DNA of 64,000 nt, from positions 434,001-498,000 of the forward strand of contig NZ_JABMCZ010000005.1 in assembly GCF_013186535.1 (NCBI RefSeq), in the 5' to 3' direction. This DNA is from Nocardia terpenica (lineage in GTDB: Bacteria > Actinomycetota > Actinomycetes > Mycobacteriales > Mycobacteriaceae). Shown here piece after piece: positions 7,466 to 15,383 of the stretch (within the stretch, counting starts at the first letter, position 1; every line of letters starts with the position of its first letter). Under the pieces are notes generated by a model. That model ran no database searches. It saw nothing but the letters and a program-made list of their open reading frames with translations, and was not told the origin of the DNA. Made by a program: the position numbers and the translations under genes.

Positions 7466-9169
7466 GTGGTGGCAATCGAGGGCGCGCGGCGCCGGATCAT
7501 CGAAATCGGACGCCGGGCATTGGGCCTGGACGTTCCGCCCGCCGATCACACCATCGCCGTGCTGCACAGCGTCGAGGCCGAACTGCCCGGCCTCGACGCC
7601 CGGGAAATGGTGCAGTTCAAGCGGATCCGGCTGCTCGGGGCCACCGGGACGGTGCTGATCGCCACCAGCGCCCTGGGCGTCGCGGCCCAGCCGGTCCTGC
7701 AGAATCCGGTCTCGGGGGTGCGGGTGATCGGCGTGTTCGCGCGCTGGCAGACCTCGTCGCTGGCGCTGTCGATGATCGGCACGGTGCTGGTGGTCATGGC
7801 CTGGCTGCTGCTGGGCCGGTTCGCGGTCGGCGGTTTCGGCGGCGCACCGGCGCACCGGCTGAGCCGGTCGCAGCTGGATCGGACGCTGCTGCTGTGGATC
7901 CTGCCGCTGTCGGTCGCTCCCCCGCTGTACTCCACCGACGTGTATTCGTATCTGGCGCAGAGCGAGATCGCCAAGCGCGGGATGGATCCCTATCTGGTCG
8001 GCCCGGCGCAGGGGCTGGGGGTGGGCAATGTGCTCACCATGAACGTGCCGAACATCTGGCGCGAGACACCGGCGCCCTACGGCCCGCTGATCCTCTGGAT
8101 CGGGCGCGGCATCTCCCAGCTGACCGGCGACAACATCATCATCGGGGTGTGGATGCACCGGCTGCTGGCACTCGGCGGGGTGGCGCTGATCGTGTGGGCG
8201 CTGCCGCGGCTGTCGCGGCGCTGCGGGGTGGCGCCGGTGAGCGCGCTGTGGCTGGGGGCGGCCAATCCGCTGGTGCTGTTCCACCTGGTCGCGGGCGTGC
8301 ACAACGACGCGCTGATGCTCGGGCTGATGCTGGCGGGCATGGAGTTCTGCCTGCGCGCGATCGCGGGTGAGGGGTCCTCGACCGGCGGCGTGGGGCCGTT
8401 CGATCGGCACGAGTGGACAGTCATGACCTTCGGGGCGGTGGTGATCGCGCTGTCGTCGACGGTGAAGATCACCTCGCTCATCGCGCTCGGCTTCGTCGGC
8501 ATGGCGCTGGCGCGGCGCTGGGGCAAGGGGCTGCGGCCGGTGGTGACGGCCGCCGCGCTGCTGGGTGTGATAGCGCTCGCCACAACGCTTTTCGTGAGCC
8601 TGGCCAGCGGGCTGGGCTTCGGCTGGCTGTTCACCCTCAATACCGCGAACGTGGTGCGGAGCTGGATGTCGCTGCCGACGGCGCTCGGCATCATCACCGG
8701 ATTCGGCGGCGTGCTGCTGGGATTGGGCGATCACACCACGGCGCTGCTGAGCATCACCCGGCCCATCGCGCTCACCGTCGCGGGCTTCCTGTCGCTGCGC
8801 ATGCTCATCGCCACCTGGACCGGGCGGCTGCCCGCGGTCGGCGCGCTGGGGGTGTCGCTGGCCGCGATCGTGCTGCTGTATCCGGTGGTGCAGCCGTGGT
8901 ATCTGCTGTGGGCCATCGTGCCGCTGGCCGCGTGGGCCACCACCCGCGCGTTTCGTGTTCCGGCCGTGGTGTTCTCGGCGGTGGTGAGCGTGATGCTGAT
9001 GCCGCGCGGCGCCGACTACGGGGTCTTCCAGATCATCGAGGCCGCGATCGCGGTCGTGGTGGTGTCGGTGGCGTTCATCGTCCTCACCCGAAATGTGCTG
9101 CCGTGGCGGAAGCGACCGGGGGTGTCTGCTCCGTCACAGCGACCCGCGGCCTACGGTGTCTCCTCGTGA
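7466..9169 (+). CDS. mptB: Polyprenol-phosphomannose alpha-1,6-mannosyltransferase MptB
   Basis: A 567-residue polytopic GT-C glycosyltransferase with about 12-13 hydrophobic segments. The loop after the third segment has the family's catalytic acid region STDVYSYLAQSEIAKRG near residues 154-170. MptB uses polyprenol-phosphomannose outside the membrane to start the alpha-1,6-mannan backbone of lipomannan and lipoarabinomannan. Its place directly divergent from sufR is the same as Rv1459c beside Rv1460. The start is the GTG at 7466, eight bases after a TAGGCT -10-like box; the next codon is also GTG, so the start is uncertain by one codon. The stop overlaps the next gene as GTGA. Confidence 0.85.
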   Translation: MVAIEGARRRIIEIGRRALGLDVPPADHTIAVLHSVEAELPGLDAREMVQFKRIRLLGATGTVLIATSALGVAAQPVLQNPVSGVRVIGVFARWQTSSLALSMIGTVLVVMAWLLLGRFAVGGFGGAPAHRLSRSQLDRTLLLWILPLSVAPPLYSTDVYSYLAQSEIAKRGMDPYLVGPAQGLGVGNVLTMNVPNIWRETPAPYGPLILWIGRGISQLTGDNIIIGVWMHRLLALGGVALIVWALPRLSRRCGVAPVSALWLGAANPLVLFHLVAGVHNDALMLGLMLAGMEFCLRAIAGEGSSTGGVGPFDRHEWTVMTFGAVVIALSSTVKITSLIALGFVGMALARRWGKGLRPVVTAAALLGVIALATTLFVSLASGLGFGWLFTLNTANVVRSWMSLPTALGIITGFGGVLLGLGDHTTALLSITRPIALTVAGFLSLRMLIATWTGRLPAVGALGVSLAAIVLLYPVVQPWYLLWAIVPLAAWATTRAFRVPAVVFSAVVSVMLMPRGADYGVFQIIEAAIAVVVVSVAFIVLTRNVLPWRKRPGVSAPSQRPAAYGVSS

Positions 9170-10098
9170 CGCCAGCCTCGGATCCCGCCGTTCGCATCGA
9201 CGGCGTCGTGAAGCGCTACGGCGACCTCACCGCGGTGGACGGCATCGGTTTCGAGGTGCGGCGCGCCGAGGTGCTGGCGCTGCTGGGGCCCAACGGCGCC
9301 GGGAAGACCACCACCGTCGAGATGTGCGAGGGGTTCCTCGCCCCGGACGCCGGTGCGGTGCGGGTGCTGGGCCTGGATCCGGTCGCCGACAGCGACGCGC
9401 TGCGCCCGCGGATCGGCGTGATGCTGCAGGGCGGCGGCGCGTATCCCGGCTCGCGCGCCGGTGAGATGCTCGACCTGGTCGCCTCCTACGCGGCCGATCC
9501 GCTGGACCCGGACTGGCTGCTGCGCACCCTCGGTTTGCGCGACGCCCGCCGCACCCCGTACCGGCGGCTGTCGGGCGGCCAGCAGCAGCGGCTGGCGCTG
9601 GCGTGCGCGCTGGTCGGGCGGCCGGAGCTGGTCTTCCTCGACGAGCCGACCGCCGGAATGGACGCGCAGGCAAGGCATCTGGTGTGGGAGCTGATCGACG
9701 CGCTGCGCCGCGACGGCGTGGCGGTGCTGCTGACCACGCACCTGATGGACGAGGCCGAGCAGCTGGCCGATCGGCTGGTCATCATCGATCACGGGCGGAT
9801 CGTCGCCGAGGGCACGCCCGCGGAGGTCACCTCCGCCGGGGCGAAGGGGCAGCTGCGCTTCACCGCGCCCCCGAAACTCGACCTGACGCTGCTGGAATCC
9901 GCGCTGCCGGAAGGGTTCTCCCCGCACGAGACCTCCCCCGGTTCGTATCTGCTGCAGGGCGATATCACCCCGCAGGTGCTGGCCACCGTGACGGCGTGGT
10001 GTGCGCGAATCGACGTGCTGCCCACCGATATTCGCATCGATCAGCGCCGCCTGGAGGACGTGTTCCTCGAACTGACCGGACGGGAGCTGCGCAGTTGA
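9166..10098 (+). CDS. ABC-2 type transporter ATP-binding protein (Rv1458c-like)
   Basis: A 310-residue ATPase. Walker A is GPNGAGKTT (about 43-51), the signature is LSGGQQQR, Walker B is LVFLDEPTAG and the switch histidine is in LLTTHLMDEAEQ. The last 90 residues form the extra C-terminal domain common in exporters of the drug or polysaccharide type. The GTG start (9166) overlaps the mptB stop, and the gene ends in TTGA overlap with its permease, so mptB and the ABC pair are one operon. The substrate is unknown; the link with mannosylation makes an envelope component plausible but unproven. Confidence 0.88.
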   Translation: MTPASDPAVRIDGVVKRYGDLTAVDGIGFEVRRAEVLALLGPNGAGKTTTVEMCEGFLAPDAGAVRVLGLDPVADSDALRPRIGVMLQGGGAYPGSRAGEMLDLVASYAADPLDPDWLLRTLGLRDARRTPYRRLSGGQQQRLALACALVGRPELVFLDEPTAGMDAQARHLVWELIDALRRDGVAVLLTTHLMDEAEQLADRLVIIDHGRIVAEGTPAEVTSAGAKGQLRFTAPPKLDLTLLESALPEGFSPHETSPGSYLLQGDITPQVLATVTAWCARIDVLPTDIRIDQRRLEDVFLELTGRELRS

Positions 10099-10877
10099 CC
10101 GAGTCCACCCCCCGCTTCGCGCCGGGCACCTTCACCCCCGATCCGCGCCCGGCGGCCCGGGGCGCGATGCTGGCCGCGCAGACGCGCATGGAGCTGATCC
10201 TGTTGCTGCGCAACGGCGAACAGCTGCTGCTCACCATGTTCATTCCGATCGCGCTGCTGATCGGGCTCACCCTGATCCCGATCAGCGGGCTGGGTGGGCA
10301 CCGGGTGGACCGGATCGTGCCCGGGGTGATGATGGTGGCGATCATGTCCACCGCGTTCACCGGTCAGGCGATCGCGGTCGGCTTCGATCGCCGCTACGGG
10401 GCGCTGAAACGGCTGGGCGCCACCGCATTACCGCGCTGGGGCATCGTCGGCGGCAAGTGCGCGGCGGTGCTGATCGTGGTGGTGCTGCAGTCGATCGTGC
10501 TGGGGCTCATCGGTGTTGCGCTGGGCTGGCGGCCGTCGGCGGGCGGCCTGGTGTTCGGCGCGATCGTGATCGCCCTGGGCACCGCGACGTTCGCGGCGAT
10601 GGGGCTGCTGCTGGGCGGCACGCTCAAGGCCGAGATCGTGCTGGCGCTGGCGAACATCGCGTGGTTCGTGATGCTGGGCGTCGCGAGCCTGGTGTTCGCG
10701 GCCGACAATCTACCCGGCGCGCTGAGCATCGTGGCGCGGCTGATTCCCTCGGGCGCGCTGGCCGAGGCGCTCGATCAGGCCCTGAATACCGGCGTCGACT
10801 GGTACGGCATCGTGGTACTGGCGGCGTGGGGCGTGGTCGCGGGCTATCTGGCGACGCGGCTGTTCCGGTTCGACTGA
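10095..10877 (+). CDS. ABC-2 type transporter permease (Rv1457c-like)
   Basis: A 260-residue membrane protein with six hydrophobic segments in the ABC-2 arrangement; the first is at about residues 41-60 and the last at about 234-254. The start is TTG 10095, whose last two bases are shared with the ATPase stop (TTGA). The upstream continuation of the frame is a shadow of the ATPase. It is the membrane half of the exporter encoded by the preceding gene. Its last 168 bases are overlapped on the other strand by the open frame of the MFS gene. Confidence 0.85.
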   Translation: MTESTPRFAPGTFTPDPRPAARGAMLAAQTRMELILLLRNGEQLLLTMFIPIALLIGLTLIPISGLGGHRVDRIVPGVMMVAIMSTAFTGQAIAVGFDRRYGALKRLGATALPRWGIVGGKCAAVLIVVVLQSIVLGLIGVALGWRPSAGGLVFGAIVIALGTATFAAMGLLLGGTLKAEIVLALANIAWFVMLGVASLVFAADNLPGALSIVARLIPSGALAEALDQALNTGVDWYGIVVLAAWGVVAGYLATRLFRFD

Positions 10878-12137
10878 CCGCGAATCCTCCACCGCGAGCG
10901 CGACTTCCGCGAGCAGGTCCGGGTGGCCCTCGGCCCAGCGCAAGGTGGCGGCGGTAATGGTCAGCAGCAGTACCAGATAGCAGCCGAACAGCACCGGGTG
11001 CGCGGCGGTCAGCCGGTCGAGCATCGGCACCGTACCGCCGAAGACGGTCACCGTCACCGTATAGGGCAGCGCCTGCGCGGTCACCCGATAGCGTCCCGGT
11101 ACCAGGCCCGCGAGCACCGCGGGCAGCAGCGCGACGGCCGCCGCGTTCATCATCCCGGCCACCGGGACGACCACCCAGAATGCGGTCACGCCACCGTGTT
11201 CGAGCGCGGCACGCAGCGGGATCATCGCCACCGCCATCGCCACCGTGGCCACGCCCATCACCCGGCGGCAGCCCAGCCGGTCGCCGAGCCGTCCGACCAT
11301 CGGCAGCACCGCGTTACCCAGCAGGGTCGATATCGTCACGGCGCACAGCACGGCGGTGTCGTTCAGCCCGAGCACGCTGATGCCGTAGGCGGGCGGCAGG
11401 GCCGACCACAGGTAGGAGGCCGAGGTCGAGCCGATCGTCACCCCGGCGACCGCCAGCATCGGGGTCCGCAGCCGACGCCGGGCCTGCGCCCACGACAGCG
11501 ACGGCTCGCGGCGGTGGCCCTCGAATTCGGCCGACTCCGCCAATCCGCCACGCAGGGCGGCGAATACGAACGACGCCACCGCCCCGACTAGGAACGGCAC
11601 CCGCCAGTACCCGTCGGCGACGCGATCGGAGCCGACCGCCGCGATCAGCGCCAGGACCAGCAGGCGCGCACAGACCGAGCCGATGCCGATGGCCGCGCAG
11701 AGCAGGCTGCCGGTCGCCCCGCGGCGCTCGGGCGGTGTCGTCTCGTAGATGTAGCTGTTGCCCAGCGGCGCCTCACCGCCGTACGAAAAGCCCAGCAGCG
11801 CACGCCATCCCAGGACCAGCAGCGGCGCCGCCGGGCCGATCGACGCGGTGGTCGGGGTGAGCGCCATGCCGAGCGCCGCCACGCCCGCCCCGGCCAGGCA
11901 CAGCCGCATGGCCGGTTTGCGGCCCCGGCTGTCGGCGTAGCGGCCGAGCACCAGCCCGCCCAGCGGCCGGGTGAGAAATCCGGCGGCGAAGACCGCGAAG
12001 CCGTAGATCAGCGAGCGCTGCACGTCCGCGCCGAAGAAACCGGGCCCGAAGTAGCTGAGCAGCAGCGGATAGGCGCCCCAGTCGTAGGCTTCCAGCCCAC
12101 ATCCGGCGCACACCGCGAGCAAACGAACCCTCGACAT
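10710..12137 (-). CDS. MFS permease, metabolite:H+ symporter type, with an extended C-terminus
   Basis: A 475-residue major facilitator with 12 predicted segments. The loop 2-3 signature is present (RPLGGLVLGRYADSRGRKP, about 57-75), as in the MHS branch that imports organic acids. The ATG at 12137 has the Shine-Dalgarno AAAGGTGG. The conserved part ends near residue 430. The frame then runs on for about 45 polar residues (RRQIARDHAPRRQ and onward) because the first stop is at 10710, inside the opposite-strand ABC permease gene. The tail is therefore probably acquired by stop loss. The substrate cannot be told. It has no counterpart in the syntenic mycobacterial block. Confidence 0.8.
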   Translation of the reverse strand: MSRVRLLAVCAGCGLEAYDWGAYPLLLSYFGPGFFGADVQRSLIYGFAVFAAGFLTRPLGGLVLGRYADSRGRKPAMRLCLAGAGVAALGMALTPTTASIGPAAPLLVLGWRALLGFSYGGEAPLGNSYIYETTPPERRGATGSLLCAAIGIGSVCARLLVLALIAAVGSDRVADGYWRVPFLVGAVASFVFAALRGGLAESAEFEGHRREPSLSWAQARRRLRTPMLAVAGVTIGSTSASYLWSALPPAYGISVLGLNDTAVLCAVTISTLLGNAVLPMVGRLGDRLGCRRVMGVATVAMAVAMIPLRAALEHGGVTAFWVVVPVAGMMNAAAVALLPAVLAGLVPGRYRVTAQALPYTVTVTVFGGTVPMLDRLTAAHPVLFGCYLVLLLTITAATLRWAEGHPDLLAEVALAVEDSRSVEPEQPRRQIARDHAPRRQYHDAVPVDAGIQGLIERLGQRARGNQPRHDAQRAG

Positions 12138-12397
12138 CGAGCCACCTTTCCCGACGGCCGCGCGTCGCGGCGCACCGGTGGCGCGCGCGACGTGCACGAT
12201 GGGCGTACTCGGCTGCGCCACCGGCGCAAAGCCGGGGCGGGGCGATTCGGTAGCGGGGGTCGAGCGGGGCGGGCGCGAGGCCCGCTCGGTACCGTATCGG
12301 ATCTTTCGCACTGCGGAGTAGCGCAACGCAATCCGTTGCCGAAGAGTTGCCAAATGTCCGGAATGTCCTGTGCGACGAGAGGATCCGGGATCGGTCG

Positions 12398-12973
12398 CTA
12401 CGCGTCGCCGGTCGGGCGATCGATCTCTTCTCGAAGAACGCGGAATTCGGCGGCCAGCGAGTCGGCGGTGTAGTGGGCGTTCAGGCCGCTGGGGTTGGGC
12501 AGCACCCAGACCTCGGTGTCGCCGAGCGGTTCCTGGGGGCCGACGGCGGCGCGCGGGCGGCCGAACGCGGTGCGGTACGCGCCGATTCCGAGGACCGCGA
12601 GCACCCGGGGCCGGTAGCGCTCCACCCGCTCCACGAGCGCCCGGCCGCCGTCGCGCAGCTCGGCGGCGGTCAGCTCGTCGGCCTTGGCGGTGGTGCGCGG
12701 GGCGACATTGGTGATGCCCAGGCCGAGGTCGAGCAGGGCCTGCTGTTCGTCGGGGCGGAGCTGACGCGGCGTGAATCCCGAGCGGTGCAGGGCGGGCCAG
12801 AAGCGGTTGCCGGGGCGGGCGAAGTGGTAGCCGGTCGCGCCCGACCACAGGCCCGGGTTGATGCCGCAGAACAGCACGCGCAGACCGGGGGCGATCAGAT
12901 CGGGGATGGTCGCCCCCTCGGCGGCGGCTAGATCGGCGGGGGTCGGGCGGGAGGCCGGGGCGGAGCGAGACAT
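12398..12973 (-). CDS. mug: Mismatch-specific (G/U) uracil-DNA glycosylase, Mug family
   Basis: A 191-residue family 2 uracil-DNA glycosylase. Motif 1 is GINPGLWS (37-44) and motif 2 is NPSGLNAHY (160-168), both as in Mug. It removes uracil or other damaged pyrimidines opposite guanine. The ATG at 12973 is chosen. A longer frame to 13033 would begin inside the hairpin repeat (its ATGCTTTTGG gives MLLAG) and is an artefact. The 260 bases between this gene and the MFS start hold no gene, only an AT-richer stretch near 12320-12370. Confidence 0.88.
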   Translation of the reverse strand: MSRSAPASRPTPADLAAAEGATIPDLIAPGLRVLFCGINPGLWSGATGYHFARPGNRFWPALHRSGFTPRQLRPDEQQALLDLGLGITNVAPRTTAKADELTAAELRDGGRALVERVERYRPRVLAVLGIGAYRTAFGRPRAAVGPQEPLGDTEVWVLPNPSGLNAHYTADSLAAEFRVLREEIDRPTGDA

Positions 12974-13015
12974 TCGCCCAGTGTGCCGCACGGGGTTGGG
13001 GAGCTTTGGTCGGTG

Positions 13016-13042
13016 GATCCCGGCCAAAAGCATGCCGGGATC
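13016..13042 (-). repeat. Dispersed hairpin repeat, copy 2 (core)
   Basis: A perfect 9-base stem: GATCCCGGC (13016-13024) and GCCGGGATC (13034-13042). The loop reads CAAAAGCAT on the plus strand, which is ATGCTTTTG on the minus strand. It lies between the divergent genes mug and ctaA. The tandem array that follows is built from its right arm. Confidence 0.8.
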
Positions 13043-13209
13043 AGGGAGCCTTGCATGCCGGGATCGGAGAGTGCTTGCACGCCGGGAACAGAGAGCCCTT
13101 GCATACCGGGATCAGAGAGCCCTTGCACGCCGGGAACAGAGAGTCCTCGCATACCGGGATCAGAGAGCCCTTGCACGCCGGGACCAGAAAGCCCTTGCAC
13201 GCCGAGACC
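13043..13209. repeat. 24-base tandem array, seven units, next to hairpin copy 2
   Basis: After the hairpin, units of 23 and then 24 bases follow head to tail, starting at 13043, 13066, 13090, 13114, 13138, 13162 and 13186; an eighth decays after 13210. Each unit is a spacer (AGAGAGCCCTTGCA) plus a copy of the right arm (CCGGGATC or CCGGGAAC). Units with ATAC and GATC alternate with units with CACG and GAAC, giving a 48-base higher-order period. Several frames are open through the array, but no coding signal supports a gene. Confidence 0.85.
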
Positions 13210-13269
13210 AGAAAGCTCTTCAACGACATATTGTAGTAGCCCGGTGGTTGGGGGGAGGCCGGGGCCTAT

Positions 13270-13275
13270 TACCAT
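13270..13275 (+). promoter_or_regulatory. -10 box for a leaderless ctaA transcript
   Basis: TACCAT lies 6 bases before the ctaA GTG at 13282. This spacing would put the transcript start on the start codon. No Shine-Dalgarno sequence is present. Confidence 0.55.
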
Positions 13276-13281
13276 CGGTGC

Positions 13282-14283
13282 GTGCTGTCACGCGCCTTTC
13301 TGCGAGTCGTCGATCTGCTTCCCCTGCCGTCGCTGCGGGTTCAGCGGCTCATTGCCGTCGCGGTGGTGCTGTCGCAGGCCGGTATCTCGGTGACCGGGGC
13401 GATCGTGCGGGTCACGTCCTCGGGGCTGGGGTGCCCGACCTGGCCGCAGTGCTTCCCGGGGAGCTTCACCCCGGTGCCGCATGCCGAGGTGCCGGTGCTG
13501 CATCAGGCCGTGGAATTCTCCAATCGAATGCTGACCTTCGTGGTCACGCTGTGCGCGGCGCTGGTCGTGCTGGCGGTGGTGCGGGCGCGGCGGCGGCGCG
13601 AGGTGCTGGTGTACGCGTGGCTGATGCCGGGCGGCACGGTGCTGCAGGCGGTGATCGGCGGGATCACGGTGCGCACCGGGCTGCTGTGGTGGACGGTCTC
13701 GGTGCACCTGCTGGCCTCGATGCTGATGGTGTGGCTGGCGGTGCTGCTGTTCGCGAAGATCTCCTCCCCCGACGACGGGGTGGAGGTGGCGCAGGTGCCC
13801 GCGCCGCTGCGCTGGCTGACCGCGCTGAGCGCGGTCGCGCTGTGCGCCACGCTGATTGCGGGCACGCTGGTCACCGGGGCCGGTCCGCACGCGGGCGACA
13901 AGAGCGCCGACAAGCCCGTCGCGCGGTTGCAGATCGAGATCGTGACGCTGGTCCACCTGCACGCCGAGATGCTGGTCGCCTATCTGGCGCTGCTGGTCGG
14001 CCTGGGCTTCGGCCTGGCAGCGGTGGGCATGAACCGGGCCATCCGGACGCGGCTGATCGTGCTCCTGGCGCTGGTGTGCGGGCAGGGCCTGGTCGGTATC
14101 GTGCAGTACTTCACCCATGTGCCCGCCGCCCTGGTGGCGGTGCACGTCGGCGGCGCGGCGGCGTGCACGGCCGCCACCGCCGCCCTGTGGGCCGCGCTGC
14201 GCAGCCGCGAAAAGGTCGGCGCGGCAGGCACACCGGCGGCCGCGCGCCGCGATGTTTCGCTCGCGGCCGACGACCGGAGATAA
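13282..14283 (+). CDS. ctaA: Haem A synthase CtaA
   Basis: A 333-residue protein with eight membrane segments. It has the cysteine pair of the first outer loop (GLGCPTWPQC, about 49-58) and the haem-ligand histidines in HQAVEFSNRM, VHLLASML, HLHAEML and VHVGGAA. It oxidises the haem O methyl group to give haem A for the aa3 cytochrome oxidase. The haem O synthase ctaB lies 7 kb away, as in mycobacteria (Rv1456c and Rv1451). The GTG at 13282 appears leaderless. The C-terminal 40 residues are a basic, alanine-rich cytosolic tail. Confidence 0.93.
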   Translation: MLSRAFLRVVDLLPLPSLRVQRLIAVAVVLSQAGISVTGAIVRVTSSGLGCPTWPQCFPGSFTPVPHAEVPVLHQAVEFSNRMLTFVVTLCAALVVLAVVRARRRREVLVYAWLMPGGTVLQAVIGGITVRTGLLWWTVSVHLLASMLMVWLAVLLFAKISSPDDGVEVAQVPAPLRWLTALSAVALCATLIAGTLVTGAGPHAGDKSADKPVARLQIEIVTLVHLHAEMLVAYLALLVGLGFGLAAVGMNRAIRTRLIVLLALVCGQGLVGIVQYFTHVPAALVAVHVGGAAACTAATAALWAALRSREKVGAAGTPAAARRDVSLAADDRR

Positions 14284-14284
14284 T
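14279..14284 (+). promoter_or_regulatory. -10 box for the FmdB-like gene
   Basis: GATAAT lies 6 bases before the ATG at 14291. It overlaps the ctaA stop (TAA) and would give a leaderless transcript. Confidence 0.5.
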
Positions 14285-14290
14285 CCACCC

Positions 14291-14497
14291 ATGCCGACCT
14301 ATGCGTACCGCTGCCGCGAGTGCACCGACACCTTCGAACTCGTCCGGCCGATGAGCGAGTCGAACGCCCCCGCCGCCTGCCCCGGCGGCCACGCGGACAC
14401 CGTCAAACTGCTGACCACCATCGCCCTGACGGGTTCGGCGCACGGACCGGCGGCCGCGCCGAGCGGCGGCTGCTGCGGGGGCGGCTGCTGCTCCTGA
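14291..14497 (+). CDS. FmdB-family zinc-ribbon small protein
   Basis: A 68-residue protein with the FmdB/CxxC-CxxC regulatory signature at its N-terminus: MPTYAYRCRECTDTFEL, with Cys8 and Cys11. The second pair is altered to CPGGH, giving a Cys-His ligand set. The tail is glycine- and cysteine-rich (GGCCGGGCCS), also common in this family. The function of such proteins is unknown; they are probably small zinc-binding proteins. The gene follows ctaA by 7 bases but has its own -10 box. The first copy of a double hairpin repeat begins shortly after its stop. Confidence 0.8.
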   Translation: MPTYAYRCRECTDTFELVRPMSESNAPAACPGGHADTVKLLTTIALTGSAHGPAAAPSGGCCGGGCCS

Positions 14498-14510
14498 TCC
14501 GGGGCTCACC

Positions 14511-14605
14511 GCCTCTTGGTCCGGCGCGCCGTCTCTTGCTCTTGGTCCCGGCGTGCTTTTGGCCGGGACCTCGCGAAAGATTCCGGCCAAAAGCGCGCCG
14601 GAATC
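14511..14605. repeat. Dispersed hairpin repeat, copies 3 and 4 in opposite orientation
   Basis: Copy 3: GGTCCCGGC (14544-14552), loop GTGCTTTTG, GCCGGGACC (14562-14570). Copy 4: GATTCCGGC (14579-14587), loop CAAAAGCGC, GCCGGAATC (14597-14605). Both stems are perfect, yet their outer pairs differ, so the changes are compensated. They point in opposite directions and are 8 bases apart. Degenerate arm copies (CTCTTGGTCCGGCGCGCC) start near 14513 on the left. The element separates two convergent genes, so it may also act as a terminator. Confidence 0.8.
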
Positions 14606-14609
14606 TCTA

Positions 14610-15383
14610 TCAGGCGGTGGCGTTCGGGCCGATCCAGTCGGCGAACAACCGGTCGACCTGCCCCGTCGCCAATTCGGTTGCCAGCCAACCGTTCACCTCG
14701 GCCGCCAGCAGCGGGTCGTTCTTGCGGAGCAGGAAGACCTTGCCGAAGGAGTCGAACGGCCGGTCCGGGTGCAGGACCCGCAGGGTCGGGTGCTGGCGGA
14801 TGCGGTAGCGGCCCTCGACCGAGTCGGTGACGAATACGTCGGCGCGGCCCTGCTCGATCTCGCCGAAGATCGTCAGGTTGTCCGGCCACGGAATGATCTG
14901 CGCCTGCGGGAAATTCGTGCGCGCGAAGGTCTCGTTGGTGCCGCCGCGATTCACGATCACGCGCACGCCCGGCCGGTTGATCTGATCGATGGTCGCGTAC
15001 CTGTCCTCGTCACCGGCGCGCACGATCGGGGTCTTGCCGTCGGTGGCGTAGCGCAGCGAGAAATCGGAGTACTCGAGCCGCGCGGCCGAGTCCGAGATGC
15101 CGCCCGCCGCGATATCGCAGTGCAGCGCACCGAAATCCGACTTCATCGACGTCCAGGTGACCGGCACGAATTCGATCGGCCGGTGCAGCAGATCGGCCAG
15201 CCCGCGCGTCAGATCGATATCGATGCCCCGGTAGCCGCCCGCGTCGGTCACCGAATACGGCGGATAGTCACCGGTGGTGCACACCCGCACCGCCGCCGGT
15301 GATTCCGCGCTCGCCGGAACCGCCAGGGCCACAACGCAACCCACACCGGCCGCGAGCGCGGCCGTCACCCGTCGCAATCGCAT
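14610..15383 (-). CDS. Secreted PheC-like (cyclohexadienyl dehydratase-type) solute-binding-family protein
   Basis: A 257-residue protein with a signal peptide (about 1-26, cut after ASA) and a family 3 solute-binding fold. The pattern follows periplasmic cyclohexadienyl dehydratase PheC closely: CTTGDYPPYSV, YRGIDIDLTRGLADLL, DIAAGGISDSAAR, TDGKTPIVR and VNRGGTNETFAR. PheC converts prephenate or arogenate to phenylpyruvate or phenylalanine. It may equally be a binding protein for an amino acid ABC importer, but no permease is next to it. Its start overlaps the upstream gene as TGATG. Confidence 0.65.
   Translation of the reverse strand: MRLRRVTAALAAGVGCVVALAVPASAESPAAVRVCTTGDYPPYSVTDAGGYRGIDIDLTRGLADLLHRPIEFVPVTWTSMKSDFGALHCDIAAGGISDSAARLEYSDFSLRYATDGKTPIVRAGDEDRYATIDQINRPGVRVIVNRGGTNETFARTNFPQAQIIPWPDNLTIFGEIEQGRADVFVTDSVEGRYRIRQHPTLRVLHPDRPFDSFGKVFLLRKNDPLLAAEVNGWLATELATGQVDRLFADWIGPNATA

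Noticed and set aside
12974..13033. Longer N-terminus for mug starting at 13033
   Set aside because: Its ATG is part of the hairpin loop (ATGCTTTTGG). The added 20 residues are unlike the family.
13043..13209. CRISPR array
   Set aside because: Units are head to tail with no unique spacers between identical repeats, and no cas gene is present. It is a simple tandem array attached to a hairpin.
12928..13275. Small minus-strand protein with repeated GLSDPGMQ/GLSVPGVQ units
   Set aside because: It only exists because a 24-base repeat is open in several frames. No ribosome site is present, and it overlaps the mug start.
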